Below are positions 1-12,479 of a stretch of 64,000 bases of DNA, piece after piece (position 1 is the stretch's first letter; every line of letters starts with the position of its first letter). Made by a program: the position numbers and the translations under genes. This stretch comes from Juglans regia (lineage: Eukaryota; Streptophyta; Magnoliopsida; Fagales; Juglandaceae), in the NCBI RefSeq assembly GCF_001411555.2, contig NC_049901.1, positions 41,904,302 through 41,968,301 of the forward strand, read 5' to 3'. The notes below the pieces were generated by a model. That model had not been told where the DNA came from. It saw only the letters and a list, made by a program, of their open reading frames with translations, and did not search any database.

Positions 1-477
1 CTCCTCCCAATCTTGCATTTATGTTAAAGATGCATTCATCATGTTTAACCATAATTTCCATGTGTATCACGTCATCACAAAGAAATAAAAATAAAAGAAA
101 ATAAGCACATGATCATATGATAATCTGATAAGCACGTGAGTTTTAAGATTCTATATACAGGAATTGGGAGAGATACTCGAACCCCCGCAGTTTAGGGAGT
201 TGAGTTTTTAAATTTAAAGTTTTGGGAGACTTTTCTATTCATCTCATAGTTTGGAGTAGAAAATTGCAATTTACCCTTAAAAGTAATAGAACAATATAGA
301 AGGCTAATTATAATAGATCTATCTTATATTTACTCGTTCACATTTCAACCTCCCTGCATGGAGTAATTTCAAAGCAATGACTGTTGTGTTCGCATATCCT
401 CACGAAAATATTGTTTTATGATGAGATAGGAACTTGTAGACGTATATGAGTAACTATATATTAGTTTATCTCTCCAG
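1..477. other. AT-rich DNA upstream of the first visible LEPA exon (intron)
   Basis: This stretch ends in a good splice acceptor (TCTCCAG at 471-477) followed by an exon in frame with LEPA, so it is the 3' part of a LEPA intron whose upstream exon lies outside the window. No coding stretch of LEPA or of anything else was recognised in it. Confidence 0.6.
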
Positions 478-3400
478 GTAGGCTATCTATCAGCTTCTAT
501 AAGATCAGTGGCTGATGCAAGGGTGGGTGACACAATTACACACTACAGCAGAAAGGCAGAAAAATCACTGCCTGGATATGAGGAAGCCACTCCTATGGTG
601 TTCTGTGGCCTGTTTCCTGTTGATGCAGAACAGTATTGATCTATTGCTTGTTCTCATTGGTTTTCTAGTTCTAGAATGGATCTTTATGCTTCCGTATCTC
701 TGGCATCATCCAATTTTATTCTTTTTGTTGCCAGGTTCCCTGAGTTACGTGATGCCCTCGAGAAACTGCAACTTAACGATGCTGCATTGAAGGTACAGTA
801 CATGACTAGTATGCCATATGAATGGGCAATTCTATTTTAAGTTTTTCAGCCATAAATGTATCTTATACTTGTATGAAAACTTATGTTGTGTTTTAATAGT
901 CAAGCTTTGATGTGAAAGATTAGAATTTTCAACATTTTCTAATTTGTGCATGGTAAGAAATGGTTACCTCCAGTGTACTTGGGCTTTTGTAAATTCCTAC
1001 GATCAATAAAATCTTATTTACCGATAAAAAGAAAAAGAAATGTGTAACTTGATAAGAAAAAGAAATGATTACCTGCTTAAAAAAACAACGAAAAAGAAAA
1101 TTGTAAACATTGCTAAGCAGGTCTAAAAGAACTTATTATCTGAGTTATAATCTTAAAAAATATCATTTTTCTACTTGGAGTTAGGTGCTTGTCTTAGGCA
1201 TAATGTGTTATAAGATGAAGAATTTGCTTCAGATGCTCCAAAAGATTTGCAACTTTTAGTCCCAAATTCTGTCCACATCAAAAAAGAAACAATCTTGAAA
1301 TTTACATATGTGAATTTGCTCAGAATCTCTTGAAACCTTCAAAAGTTCAAAGAACTTGATTAGTAATCGGTTGGATGTCCCTTTAGAAGTTTTAAGATGG
1401 CATTTATTTATTTCAATCATTTCTATGTTTCAACAAAATTTCAATAAAGGTTTGGTTTGAAAAATGTGATTTTGTTAGAAGGATTGAAATAGGAGAGGAC
1501 CTGAGATTCGTGCTTTGTTGAACAATGTGCTCTTTTGAAACTTTCTGTTTTAATTGAAAGGATTAAATCTTAAGTTCTAATTTGCACTTTCTTCGACTTG
1601 TTCTTAAGCTTTCTTGCCCTCTGAAAGAACAAATTTTAACTTTATCTTAAATCGTTTAATTATCAACAATGATACCCTATTCTTTATGAACAGGGTTTAG
1701 GTGGTTTTATTGTTTGATATGAAACCAAGGGCAGTCCCAAGGCATAAAACCTTACATAATTACCAAACTATTCATCCTAATTGTTTATTTCAAATTGCTT
1801 GAGTTTCTGGAACAAGTTGACTTCCTCGTGTACATTTGCTGTATCATTAAGGTGTGATACACCAAACGTTTGGCATCTGTAGAGAGTGAGCTGACATGGA
1901 CAAACTAAAATAAATAACTGATTTTATTTTGCCTTTGTTTTTGGCAGTTTGAGCCGGAGACCTCAAGTGCGATGGGTTTTGGCTTTCGGTGTGGATTCTT
2001 GGGTCTTCTCCACATGGAAATAGTTCAGGTTTGCTTTATTTTTGATTGCCTCCTATTCTTTTATGGGGCCGTTGAAACATTCGGCTGTAAATCCTAGTTA
2101 GGTGTTTCTCTTGTATACATCCTATCTTGAGTACTTAGGCCATTCCTATTGTTTTCACTAATAAAGTTTCTGATTACTTGTAAAAAAACAACTGTTTTCT
2201 TCGGTACTTTAAACTACATCTGAGCTTTTCAAGTTTTGTATTTTCCCTTATATGATTTCTATATTCTACAGGAGAGGCTTGAGAGAGAATACAATTTGAG
2301 CCTGATAACAACAGCTCCAAGTGTTGTGTACAGAGTGCATTGTGTAAATGGTGATATTGTAATTCTGCTTGATCCTAAGCTCAATGCATTTTCTTTATCT
2401 ACGTATTTCTAGAATATATGATGGATTCTAATGTCTTATTTCTTACTAAACAGTCATCTATGCATAGGGTCCAAACTCTTAAGGGGCACGGGGAACTCAA
2501 AATTTTGATCAAGTGGAAACATATAATTACCTTTTTCAAGATAACTCTATCAATGGTCAATATGACATACTTTTTTAGGATTTTAGCATGGGTGTCATGT
2601 TCTCCCACCGTAGCCTTTAACAATATATTCATGTGCCTTGGGGACGGAAATTCAGGAGCAATGAAATGGGGACATTTTTAGGAAGTGAGTTTAGTAAATT
2701 GGCATGAGTGACGTGTTTTCATTGCTTCATATTTCCTTTGGTATTAGAAAAATCTATTAGCAAGCCTTTTTTTACATGCACAACACCATTGAAGTGGGTC
2801 CCACAATGATGACAAAGTATTGGTGTTTTAACTTTTATATAACTATGATGGGTCCTACTACAAGTGGTGTGCTGACACACTAGGCTTGCAAGTAGCAAAA
2901 CTCATTGTATTATACTGGTTTGTCTCATTTCTCAGACGGTTTCTCCTATCATATTAGATATTGTCTTTTGTGTTTGTACGTGAGTATTTGCCCGTTTCAT
3001 TTTGTTATGGTTGCACTTCCATTGGCTGCTTTGTCACATTAAGATTCTTGTCCTTTATATTTAATTCTTCCCAACATGTTTGTCCATTTCAGAAAAAAAA
3101 TCGTCACTTTTCCAAATTACCCCTTCAGCCTTTAAGTTTCCTTTCCATTTTCCATATTAATTTTGAAAAAATAAGGTTATATAGGCAAGTGTGGACAATT
3201 TAGTGGGATGAAATTCACTGTAATCTTCAATTTGTGTGTCTATGCTACAGATTTGTTACATTGTTCAAATGTATTATCTTTTGACTTTATCAATAACTGA
3301 TATTCATACTGCTACTTTGCACCTTTTCTTTAATCTGATCTATATTTTTTTAATGGTTTTGATTATTTTTTATCCTGTATATGCAATAGATCTCTCTCTC

Positions 3401-6400
3401 TCTCTCTCTCTCATAAATAGATGTCATGTTGATCTCATTTCAATGTTCAATCTTGACATTCTTGAAGGTTGAGTGCTCGAATCCGTCTTTACTTCCTGAA
3501 CCTGGAAAAAGGAGGTCGATTGAGGAGCCAGTTGTTAAGGTTCTTTCTTGTAACTTGAAATACTCACTGCTTCAACAAAGTGCTAAATTAATGAAGACAA
3601 AACAACTTTTTGGCCTTGCAAAACTATATGTTATTTCACTTTAAATAATGCTTACAGATTGAGCTGCTTACGCCGAAAGACTATATTGGTCCACTTATGG
3701 AGCTGGCTCAAGACAGAAGGGGGGAGTTTAAAGAAATGAAATACATTACTGAGAATAGAGCATCACTCACCTATGAATTACCTCTAGCAGAGGTGACATT
3801 TTAGTCGTATTGGCTTGATCAACTCCCTCGTAGATCTCTGTTAAGCTAATGCTCGCTTTTCTGGTACTGCCCTGTTTCATTTTATTCTGTTTTTTTTAAC
3901 CTAAATTGTTTCCGATCTTTATATGACAGATGGTAGGCGATTTCTTTGACCAGCTGAAGTCCAGAAGTAAGGGATATGCTAGCATGGAATATTCATTTAT
4001 TGGGTAAATACATGTAATTTTTGTCAGCTAATTATACTTCCTGTGTACTTGGGCTTCGCCTATTACATTGTGTTTAATAAAATTTTTTAACTTATCAAAA
4101 AAAAATTTGTCAGCTAATAAATTCATATGGAACGTAAGCTTCTTGATGATCTTTTATGATCTTATGTGGACTTAACGTAGGATCTAAAATAATTGGTTTA
4201 AACTTATGCAATAGTTTGGTTGATGAAATTATAGAGCTGAAACATTGTTCGTGAATTTTTTCTGTATTAAGGTAGCAATTATCTTTCCTTTTTCTTTCTT
4301 TCTTTCTCCTCCTCCCACATCCCTCCAGTGGTAGGTTGGGGAATTGGATGTTTGAAAATTATGATCTTCCTGTTCAAACTGAGAATAAACTCTTTTGACA
4401 GGATTCAGACGAAATTCCATTGGTTCACCAGTGATGGAGAACCATTTTAACTTTTCTTTCCTCTGTTGCTTGCTATATACTAGTATCAAATTAGATAAAA
4501 TTTGCATTTCATACATGATACATTATCATGTAACCAGATGCAGCATCCTTTTTGAGATGGACCAGTTTACAGCATTTATTCAACAGTAATGGACCAATGG
4601 TCATTTAGTGCAATCCATTTATTCAACAGCTTCTCAAAATTTTCACATGAGAGGATGCCAAAGGTTTTCTTTTTCTTTTTTCTTTTAAAGAGGTTGCCAG
4701 AGGTTTGCATTTTATACATGATAAATTATCGTGTAACCAGATACAGCATTTGTTTTTAGATGGACCAGTTTACAGCATTCATTCAACAATAATGGTCATT
4801 TAGTGCAATCCATTTATCCAACAGCCCTTCAAATTTTCATATGAGAGGATGCCACCATTGATTATAGTAGGATACCGGTAGCATGTTTGTGATGGTACTT
4901 TTTGTTTTGTGAAATGAATCATATTTTTTTTTTTTTTTTTTATGTTCTAAGAATCAAGCATTCTCTCATTTCACTTTTCTGGCTTAACTGGTGATGTTGA
5001 TAAATGCTTTTTTTGGGCAATAACTTATCACTTCTTCACACTTATGATTTCCAGGTACAAGGAAAGTGAATTGTTAAAACTGGACATTCAGATTAATGGT
5101 GATACTGTAGAACCGTTGGCAACTATTGTGCACAGGGACAAGGTAATTCAAGTTTTGTTCAATTCATGGTCATTGTATGTTAGTCATGTTTATGTTTTTT
5201 GAAAAAAAAAATTGTTTGTGAGGCTGTGTTATTAATTAATTTATTCATATGTGATATTGTCTTGTCAGTTGTCAGACTCTAAATATTGACACCCATACAG
5301 CAAAGTGTCCAGCTCAGAATTTAGAGTCTTGACAACTTTTTTTTTGATTACGTACACAAAGGTGTTATGAAATAAATTCGAGCTGCTTTTTTTTTTTTCA
5401 GGCATATGCTGTGGGTAGAGCTTTGACTCAAAAGCTGAAAGAGCTTATACCAAGACAGATGTTTAAAGTGCCTATCCAAGTAAGATTCATATTCTTTTTA
5501 TGTAGGATTTTAAGTTCTGCAAAGCTGCAGCATGCTAATATTCCTTTGAGTATTGCTACAAACCATACTCCCATCCCACTCTTATCGTACTATGTAAAAT
5601 GTGGCACTCTTATCGTGCTTGGATCATCCTTTATTTTTTTAAAGAAGAAATTTAAAGGCTGATGGGAAATACCACCTCATCATGGTGGGATGAGGTGTAC
5701 TGATAAGAAAAAGAGAGCGGGATGATGTGTGGTTTTTAGAATTTTCCTATTCCATTTTCTTCTGGACTAAAGTCCCCATCATTTTGACTGCTAAAATAAA
5801 ACAACTCGATAACACAATTTAACCATAATTAATATTTGTGTGATAGAACTGTTGCCTTTGTAAACTGACCTGTCTAGTTATGCTAACTTGGTTTTAGCAA
5901 TTGCGTAATATTTCCATGACAGGCATGCATAGGTGCGAAAGTTATTGCTAGCGAATCTTTATCGGCAATTAGGAAGGATGTTTTATCTAAATGCTATGGT
6001 AAGATGACAATCTTTGACTTTAAGAATGAGCAATTATCTAAGGATGTTTTATCTAAATGCTATGGTAAGATGACAATCTTTGACTTTAAGAATGAGCAAT
6101 TATCTATAAAGCCTAAACGAGAAAGATTCTGTCCATATACTTGGTCATACTTATCTTGGGGAAGTAGATAAAACTTTTCTTCACGAGGCTTTTTTTTCCT
6201 GATAAGTAAGAATCTAAGATGATTTATTAATGAGTGAATTTAAGTACACAGGATATATACAATAGATACCCACAACTAGAAAGATCAAAGAGGTTAAAGA
6301 GGTACTGAAAGTTAAAGTAGGAAGAACATATACTGCAGACAACCAGAGATGAAGTGTTCTAAGAAAGATACTCTTAAGTTCCTCCTCAGTCTTCTTGCAA

Positions 6401-7468
6401 TCCTTGAAGTGTCTTTCATTCCTCTCCTCTCCTTCAATATCCACCACATTAGACAGATGGGATCATTTTTTCCATAGAGCTTCACTTTGTTGGTTATCAA
6501 ACCAACATTTCCAGCACAATTTAAAGTCCACCCGCTGTGGCATTACCCATTCCAGTCTCAGAAGGCTAAACTATTCTTCATGGCATATGTAGCTGTCAGA
6601 TTTTTAATTCTGGGGAAACTCAAATTGACAAATTCTTTTTTCTCACCCTCATCTATTGGTGTGTATATGTAAGTATATATTGTCATGGAGGAGGACACAT
6701 GTTATGCAACCTTTTTTCAAATAAATAAAAATTTTGGTTATAATTTTTCCATCTTTGTCCCTAGCATGACTGATGTTTATTACTTCATAATGTTGCTTTC
6801 TTTTTAATTCTCGTAGGTGGGGATATAACAAGGAAGAAGAAACTGCTTAAAAAACAGGTGCTGCACTTGCCAAACACATTTATTAATTCATATTTGTATT
6901 GATCTTGTGAGACATGAAAACATAGGATCCTTTTTTTTTTGGGAGAGGGTTTGAAAAGTTCAGATCTGGGGTAATCTGAGATCTTGAGAATGTCAATCTA
7001 GATTCTAGACCTACTAAATTGTGATTGACCTCCCAATTCCCCCTTGGTTGTGAGAGATCTGACTTCCAAACTTTAGGAATCTTTTTGGGAGGTTTGCCCG
7101 TGGTTTATTTCATCCCATGTGCATTGGTGTGTATTTGCTAGTCTCTTTAATGAATAAAGAATTCAGATGAAAAAGGTAATGAAAAGAATGGCAAGATAAT
7201 GGAAAGAAAAGTTGCTTAATGTCTAATAGTAGGATCTGTTCTAAACTAGAAATGGTGTGGACTTGAGATATTTGATTTGACCTATATGACAGTGGATTAT
7301 TCCTATAATATGAAGTCTCTGATTTAGAGTTGGTATTGGCCATAAGTGTTTTCTTACCTTTGTTGTTATCAGGCTGAAGGGAAGAAAAGAATGAAAGCAA
7401 TTGGTAAAGTTGATGTACCTCAAGAAGCCTTCATGGCTGTGTTGAAACTTGAAAAGGAGGTACTATGA
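478..7468 (+). CDS. LEPA: Translation factor LEPA/EF4 (GUF1 homolog), chloroplastic; 3' part, 12 exons
   Basis: LepA/EF4 is a ribosome-associated GTPase that helps translation; the plant nuclear gene encodes the plastid form. Exons read from splice sites and frame: 478-632, 735-792, 1948-2028, 2272-2358, 3468-3539, 3658-3792, 3930-4003, 5055-5142, 5402-5479, 5923-5998, 6817-6857, 7373-7468. They join into 1041 nt, 346 residues plus TGA, with no break. Visible family blocks are [18 protein letters not shown], the stretch beginning [18 protein letters not shown] (domain III), [18 protein letters not shown], and the EF4-specific C-terminal domain from about [10 protein letters not shown] to KLEKEVL with its basic [16 protein letters not shown] segment. 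The GTPase domain and transit peptide lie left of the window. Assignment as LEPA rather than EF-G or BipA rests on this C-terminal domain; plastid rather than mitochondrial targeting is recalled from the plant family. A 66-bp tandem duplication spans the donor of exon 5923-5998 (separate entry). Confidence 0.93.
965..1036 (+). repeat. LINE 3'-tail fragment in a LEPA intron
   Basis: The stretch has a GTGTACTTGGGCTT motif, then ATCAATAAAATCTTA and an A-rich end. It resembles the tails near 2100, 4030 and 58150 and looks like a heavily 5'-truncated non-LTR retrotransposon end. Confidence 0.5.
2098..2190 (+). repeat. LINE 3'-tail fragment in a LEPA intron
   Basis: Same tail type: a TACATCC...TACTTAGGCCATTCCTATTG stretch followed by ACTAATAAAGTTTCTGATTA and an A run. 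It is 5'-truncated and no coding part remains. Confidence 0.45.
2759..2890. mobile_element. Small MITE-like inverted repeat in a LEPA intron
   Basis: About 130 bp bounded by GCAAGCCT on the left and AGGCTTGC on the right. Subterminal parts are also loosely inverted (GTGGGTCCCAC left, GATGGGTCCTAC right). No clear target duplication was seen. Confidence 0.45.
3391..3412. repeat. (TC)n microsatellite
   Basis: Uninterrupted TC dinucleotide run of about 22 bp in a LEPA intron, close to the acceptor of exon 3468-3539, where it could contribute to the pyrimidine-rich region. Confidence 0.9.
4030..4110 (+). repeat. LINE 3'-tail fragment in a LEPA intron
   Basis: Contains CCTGTGTACTTGGGCTTCGC, then GTTTAATAAAATTTTTTAAC and an A run. 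This is the best preserved of the four 3'-tail remnants in the window. Confidence 0.55.
4488..4860. repeat. Imperfect direct repeat inside LEPA intron; left edge of the segmental duplication
   Basis: Two related units lie at about 4491-4640 and 4700-4855, sharing TTTGCATTT.ATACATGATA, GTAACCAGAT.CAGCAT and GATGGACCAGTTTACAGCAT. In the duplicated block the left part of the first unit runs directly into the right part of the second (20046-20200). Copy 2 therefore lost about 190 bp by recombination between the two units, or copied a chromosome that had lost it. Similarity between the two large copies begins at 4488/20046. Confidence 0.75.
5974..6105 (+). repeat. Perfect 66-bp tandem duplication across a LEPA splice donor
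   Basis: Units 5974-6039 and 6040-6105 are identical. Each contains the last 25 bases of LEPA exon 5923-5998, the donor TATG/GTAAGA and 41 bases of intron. Copy 2 of the block (from 21320) has one unit only. The unit is 22 codons long and has no stop in the LEPA frame, so use of the second donor would add 22 residues in frame. Confidence 0.95.
6188..6570 (-). mobile_element. LINE remnant, end of ORF2 and 3' tail, in a LEPA intron
   Basis: On the minus strand this encodes, with a frameshift, pieces typical of the end of plant LINE ORF2: [14 protein letters not shown], then [17 protein letters not shown] and [14 protein letters not shown] 3' part with ATCCTGTGTACTTAAATTC and AATAAATC follows, then a poly-A run (plus-strand T run at 6190-6197). 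The same remnant is in copy 2 at 21468-21850, so it predates the segmental duplication. It is inactive. Confidence 0.75.
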
Positions 7469-7602
7469 TCAGATTTCTTTGTAGTTTGTAAAATTATATG
7501 AGAAGCTATAGCAATTTTTGCGTTTGTCTTAGTATAGTTGGGTTAGTTTAGATCCACATACTGATGGACTTCTTTTCATGATTATCATTTTGAAAAATGA
7601 TA

Positions 7603-7766
7603 CTCCCACCGAGAAAAGGTACCGAGAATGTGTACCGATTCACCAATAGTATTTTGTGTTTTTTTTTTTTTTTTTTTTAAACATTTGTATCTGTTTTTTA
7701 GTTATTTAAAAAAAACACACAAAACGTTATTCGGTACACATTATCGGTACCCTTTCTCGGTGGGAG
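7603..7766. mobile_element. Stowaway-type MITE, TA target duplication
   Basis: A 164-bp element with TA on both sides and inverted ends CTCCCACCGAGAAA...TTTCTCGGTGGGAG. The inverted repeat continues inward through GGTACCGAGAATGTGTACCG for nearly the whole length, interrupted by a T run. The CTCCC terminus and TA duplication fit Tc1/mariner-derived Stowaway elements. Its left end only survives in copy 2 at 22883-22918. Confidence 0.88.
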
Positions 7767-7880
7767 TAGCAGGACCCTATCGACTATCATTATTCACTGA
7801 TTTTGGCCATCTGTTCCTAACCTGTGAATAAATAGTTATACAAGAGCCATTCCCATTTGATCTTGCTGATTGAAGTTATT

Positions 7881-7885
<5 letters not shown>

Positions 7886-7922
<37 letters not shown>
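7886..7922. repeat. (CT)n microsatellite
   Basis: Uninterrupted CT run of about 37 bp downstream of the LEPA stop codon. It lies in the interval missing from copy 2. Confidence 0.92.
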
Positions 7923-7925
<3 letters not shown>

Positions 7926-8180
7926 GAAAAAGGAAAATAATTTACGCATCTTTAGCCTCATCAAGAGACACTACCTAAAGCTCTTTTAGTTGATCCTCAG
8001 ACATTGATTCCCTCAATGCAATTTATCAACTACTCTTTATGACGCTAATTGCTAAAACACTTGTGAATTATATTTATTTTTTAGTTTCTTGAATTTAGAT
8101 ATTTAATTTATGGCATATAAATAAATACAAGAGGGATTCAAGTTAAAAAAACTTCTTATTTTTTTAAAGTCCAACAGTTG

Positions 8181-8212
<32 letters not shown>

Positions 8213-9802
8213 CTAGGTGAAAGCAACGTGCAATGCATGTTTACTTAATTTATATTTAATTATTTTTTTTTTGTTAAGAACTAATTTTTTTTATTGATAA
8301 AAACGTAATGTTTTTAGTTAATTAAATAACGATGTAATATTTATGTAATTTATAAATAATTACACTGTAATATTTTGCTTTCTACGACAAATCATAATCA
8401 ATTTTTAGAAGGAATACTTTTGTAAATATTTTAATTTATTACTAATAAAATAATATTTATTACCATGAGTTGCAAATTTTCATTTATTAATTTAATTTAT
8501 CTTTCTTTGTAAATTTTTTTAAAAAATATTATTTACAGAATCTTACTACTTCTCATTATGTTAATGAAGGAAATGATTGTTTCAACTGTTGGATATTGTT
8601 CTATACAAGCAAGATGAAATAAAGAAATAACAATTATTTCCTATGCTCAATTAAATAAATAATCAAATAATAAAATACTATGAAACTGGAATCTAACAAA
8701 AACATATTTCATTATTACATACAAAAATTGTTTTAGAAACTATTTGTCAAACTTAATTCCTCATTCCAAGCAACTACCAACTATTTCTCTACTAATTATT
8801 TTAAAAAATTTCTCTACTAATTTTTATTTTTTATTTGGACGTTATGATTTTTTAGTTTTTTTTTTTTAATTGTTGATTTTTGGGAAAAGATCATGGTTTG
8901 CGAGTGGAGCCAGATCACCTTGAAAGGAATAAGCAACTTGCCCGCCTGTCTACAGGCCTCGAAGTTTAATTAATATATATCCAGATTCTTCAATTCTTAA
9001 AAACTTTCATAAATCATGCTCACTTTAAATATATGATTAGATTTATTCATTCAATGTGTTTTGAATGTTAAAATTATTGATTATATGTTTACTAATCTTT
9101 CTCTTAATTAAATTAAAATTTATGATAAATTATTTACGAAGAAAATAACTATTTATAACATAGAGAATAGATTCATTTTTATAGAAAATAGCTGACAATA
9201 AATAAACAGATTTCTTATAATGAGTTTGTTTCTTAATTGATCAATACATGGTTCCACAAAATTCCTGATTTAATAATATGACTTATGTGAATCATATTTT
9301 TGTTGTTTAAATTTGTTTTTCGTTTCTAATTATGGAACTTAATTTTATTTTTCTATATATTATTTCACTCTATTAAACCCTATTTTGATTTTCCATCCTC
9401 ACAAAGAAATCGATCAATGCATGTGATTTGTTTCATTTGGTTTTCAAAATCAATAGAAAAAATATATAATTGAAACCGGCCCATTAGAAAGCAATTTAAT
9501 AATCAGCACAAAAATCAATCTACATTATTGGGGTCAATTAAATTTAATGGAGAAACAGTAAAAATCATTAAAACAAGAACTCACAAAACTCTTTGAGGCA
9601 CTGAACGGTAGGAGGAGCAAACCGTCCTGTACAAATTTGCATGGATAAAATCGAGAAGCAAAGAAGATGAAAAATTACTATTAAAATGACAATAAAAAAA
9701 AGCATGACTAATTTAAAAAAAAGGCGTTAAAGTTAACGGAAAATAATAAAATCTATAAAACAAGAATTTCTATTAGATAACCACTTTATATATATAGATA
9801 GA
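8213..9802 (-). mobile_element. Non-autonomous Helitron 1
   Basis: Read on the minus strand, the element starts TCTATCTATATATATAAAG (plus-strand end near 9802) and ends with the hairpin-forming ACGTGC(A/G)TTGCACGT-type palindrome, a short spacer and CTAG, followed by host T (plus-strand CTAG at 8213-8216). A 5' TC, a 3' subterminal hairpin, a CTRR end and insertion between A and T are Helitron hallmarks. Both ends match Helitron 2 closely. No RepHel protein is visible, so it depends on a partner. The interior is AT-rich apart from a short coding-like island at 8889-8970. Confidence 0.78.
8889..8970 (+). pseudogene. Coding-like island inside Helitron 1, origin unknown
   Basis: A GC-richer stretch in very AT-rich DNA reads DHGLRVEPDHLERNKQLA then RLSTGLEV and stops at TAA. 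The composition and the open frame suggest a captured gene fragment. I do not recognise the source protein, and the stretch is short enough for the frame to be chance. Confidence 0.3.
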
Positions 9803-11054
9803 TATAAGATTGTCTTTGGGACGAGTTCTCTTCTATTTATTGAGTTTATAAAAGGATTAACTCAATAATAAGAATGCAACAAACCAATATTTACATTTAT
9901 AATAGAGAAAATTAATAAATAAGCTGTGTATACAATTACATACACCTTTTAAAAATGGTCGCTCAACGTTGGAAACTTATTTGGTTAAGTAGAAGAACAT
10001 TTAATTGGGTTTTGCAGGATTATGTCTTTATTAATTAGATTTTCAATTTTATCATTTTGGTTTTTGATTTGTAATTCTTTGAATCTTTTTCAATATGACC
10101 TCTATGTCAATTTTTCATTAACTCCACATGTGACATGCAACAAGCTTAAGAATTTAAAAAATATAAAAGTAGTTTTGAAAAATTGAGAAATCACTTAAAA
10201 AATTCCAAAGTAATTTTAAAAACTAAGAAATTTAAAATGGAGACCATCCTCGTCGACTTTTTCTGTTTTAATTAGTGTCTTATATGCATTTTTGTGTGCT
10301 TTTATTTTTGTTGGATTTTATCTTTTTGAGTTGTTTATGGATTTTAAAAAATAGTTGATTTTTAATTTTTTTTTTTTTTGGATTTATATCTTGATATACT
10401 TTTTTTTTAAATTCCTATTTTGAAATGATTTTATGAGGTTTTATAAAAATAAATCATTTAAAACAATTTTTATATCGTTATTAATTATTTTAGTCAAATG
10501 GTAAGATATGTTGGATTTTTATTAAATTATTTAAAAGAATTATATACTATTTTAAATTTTATTATCACTAATTATACATGATAATACAATATTTTAAGTG
10601 ATTTTACATATTAATTATTTAATTAATAATTATTTAAAATGTGCTGATTGACTTGATAAAATTAAGATAAAGAAAATAAAATCACTTTTGACAATGTCAC
10701 AATAAAAAAAGAGAAACTCTCTAGAACGGTCGGGCGACATTTCCTATTTTACACCGATCAATAAAATCTCAACATATATGAGACTTATGTATTTTATAGT
10801 GTGGTCTAGTTTATTGAATTATTTCTCTCCCCTCTCTCAGTGCCTCTCTCCCTTAGTACGAACCCCTCTCTCTTCTCTTTTGATAATATTTTCTGAAGCC
10901 CTTCCACTGAACTTCAAAATAGCAGTAATGCCTTCTTCCACTTTTTTCAAGCTAATCGTTTTTTGATTTGGATTTGGTAAATTAGAAAATATTCATGTTT
11001 ATTGCTAAACGACTTACATGTTTATCACACATGTAAGTGACTGATCAACCGGTA
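9803..11054. other. AT-rich intergenic DNA, no gene seen
   Basis: Between Helitron 1 and the displaced EGS promoter segment. It has T/A runs and short open frames without recognisable content. The whole interval is absent from copy 2, which jumps from 22918 to the equivalent of 11055. Confidence 0.6.
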
Positions 11055-11486
11055 AAGGAAAAAAAGAATACTCAAGATTGAATCAAAAATAGAGAAATAT
11101 TAGATTAAATACAAAATATTAGACGGAGAGCGATAGATCAAGAGGAAGGTGAGAGACATAGCTCCACCCTCTTCTGTGGCCAAGAACACTCGGAAGGATA
11201 GAAGTTTCTATAGACAAGGGGGAGGCTTTCTCTTTCTAAAAGCCAAAACGGCCTAATTTAGAATACTGTTACTTTCGTAACCAACAATATCTATTTGTCC
11301 GCATGTGACTAAACGACGCGCGATGACTAAACGACGATGCACGCAAGGTGACTAAACGACGATCACGTGCAGCGTGTAATTATTTCCATCATATTTTTGT
11401 CGATGGAAGTTGTGTGGTACTTATTCGTTAGCAAATTATCACCATAAAAGCATGCAAAACGTTCCTATATATAGATATATCTGAGC

Positions 11487-11537
<51 letters not shown>
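11055..11537 (+). promoter_or_regulatory. Original EGS upstream region, now 4.2 kb away from EGS copy 1
   Basis: This segment matches 22917-23515, which lies directly upstream of EGS copy 2. It contains GACTAAACGACGATCACGTG with a G-box core (CACGTG) and the conserved GTGTAATTATTTCCATCA and TGTGTGGTACTTATTCGTTA blocks. In copy 1, Helitron 2 separates it from the gene. Its regulatory role is inferred from position and the G-box. Confidence 0.6.
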
Positions 11538-11538
<1 letters not shown>

Positions 11539-12074
11539 TAGATAAAAGTAACGTGCAATGCACGTTTGCTTAATTTATATTTTAATTTTTTTAAGAATTA
11601 TTTTTTTATTAATAAGGACATAATTTTTTTGTTTAATTAAATAAAGATGTAATGTTTATTTTGTATAAATTAACATCATAAGCAGGGATCAATTTATTAT
11701 ATTTTTTAGTAATTACAATAACAATATTTATTGTAATATTTGATTAGCTGACATTATGGATTTTAGAGTTATGCTAATAATTAACGAATTTTTATTTAAG
11801 TATTCACAAGTATTGCATGAGCTTTTTTAGATAAAGACTTTTATGAAATCATATTATCAATTTATCCTCATTCAGAAATCACTTTAGTTCTTCCATTCTC
11901 ATCTATTTTTCCTAGATGTTTGTTCTCTATTTTTTTTTCATTGTTTGTTTTTTGGAAAAAATGTATGGGTTCTTTTTTGAATGTTTGTTTTCAAGGTTTT
12001 TTTTTTTTTTTTACACATTCAGCCATTGTTCTTTTACTTTATTCATTTCTAATTGCTATCCTTATTTGTTAGAA

Positions 12075-12460
12075 TATTATTTTCTAATATTATTAATATT
12101 TAAAAATTTAAAAATATTTAATTATTTATTATATTTTATGTTAAAATTTAAAAAAATTGTAATAATAAATTGAAATGAATTGAGATGCATTTAAGTTCTA
12201 TCACAATCTATGTCACCATTCAAAAATATCTACTTAATCATTAAGTTAAAAAAAAAATTTAAAAAAATACAATTCGGTAGAAATTTTTGATAAGAAATTC
12301 ATGTTTGAATAATAATTAATTTTTTTCTAATATTATTAATATATTAAAATTTTAAAATATTTAATTGTTTATTATATTTTATAATAAAATTTTAAAAAAT
12401 TATAATAATGAATTGAAATGAGTTGAAATGCATTTAATTTATCACAATCCTCATCACCAC
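12075..12460. repeat. Direct repeat pair inside Helitron 2
   Basis: Two diverged AT-rich units at about 12075-12225 and 12315-12460 share TTTCTAATATTATTAATAT, TTTATTATATTTTAT.. and AATGA(A/G)TTGA.ATGCATTTA. They may be remnants of a MITE nested in the Helitron. Confidence 0.6.
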
Positions 12461-12479
12461 TCTACAATCAGATCTGGCC

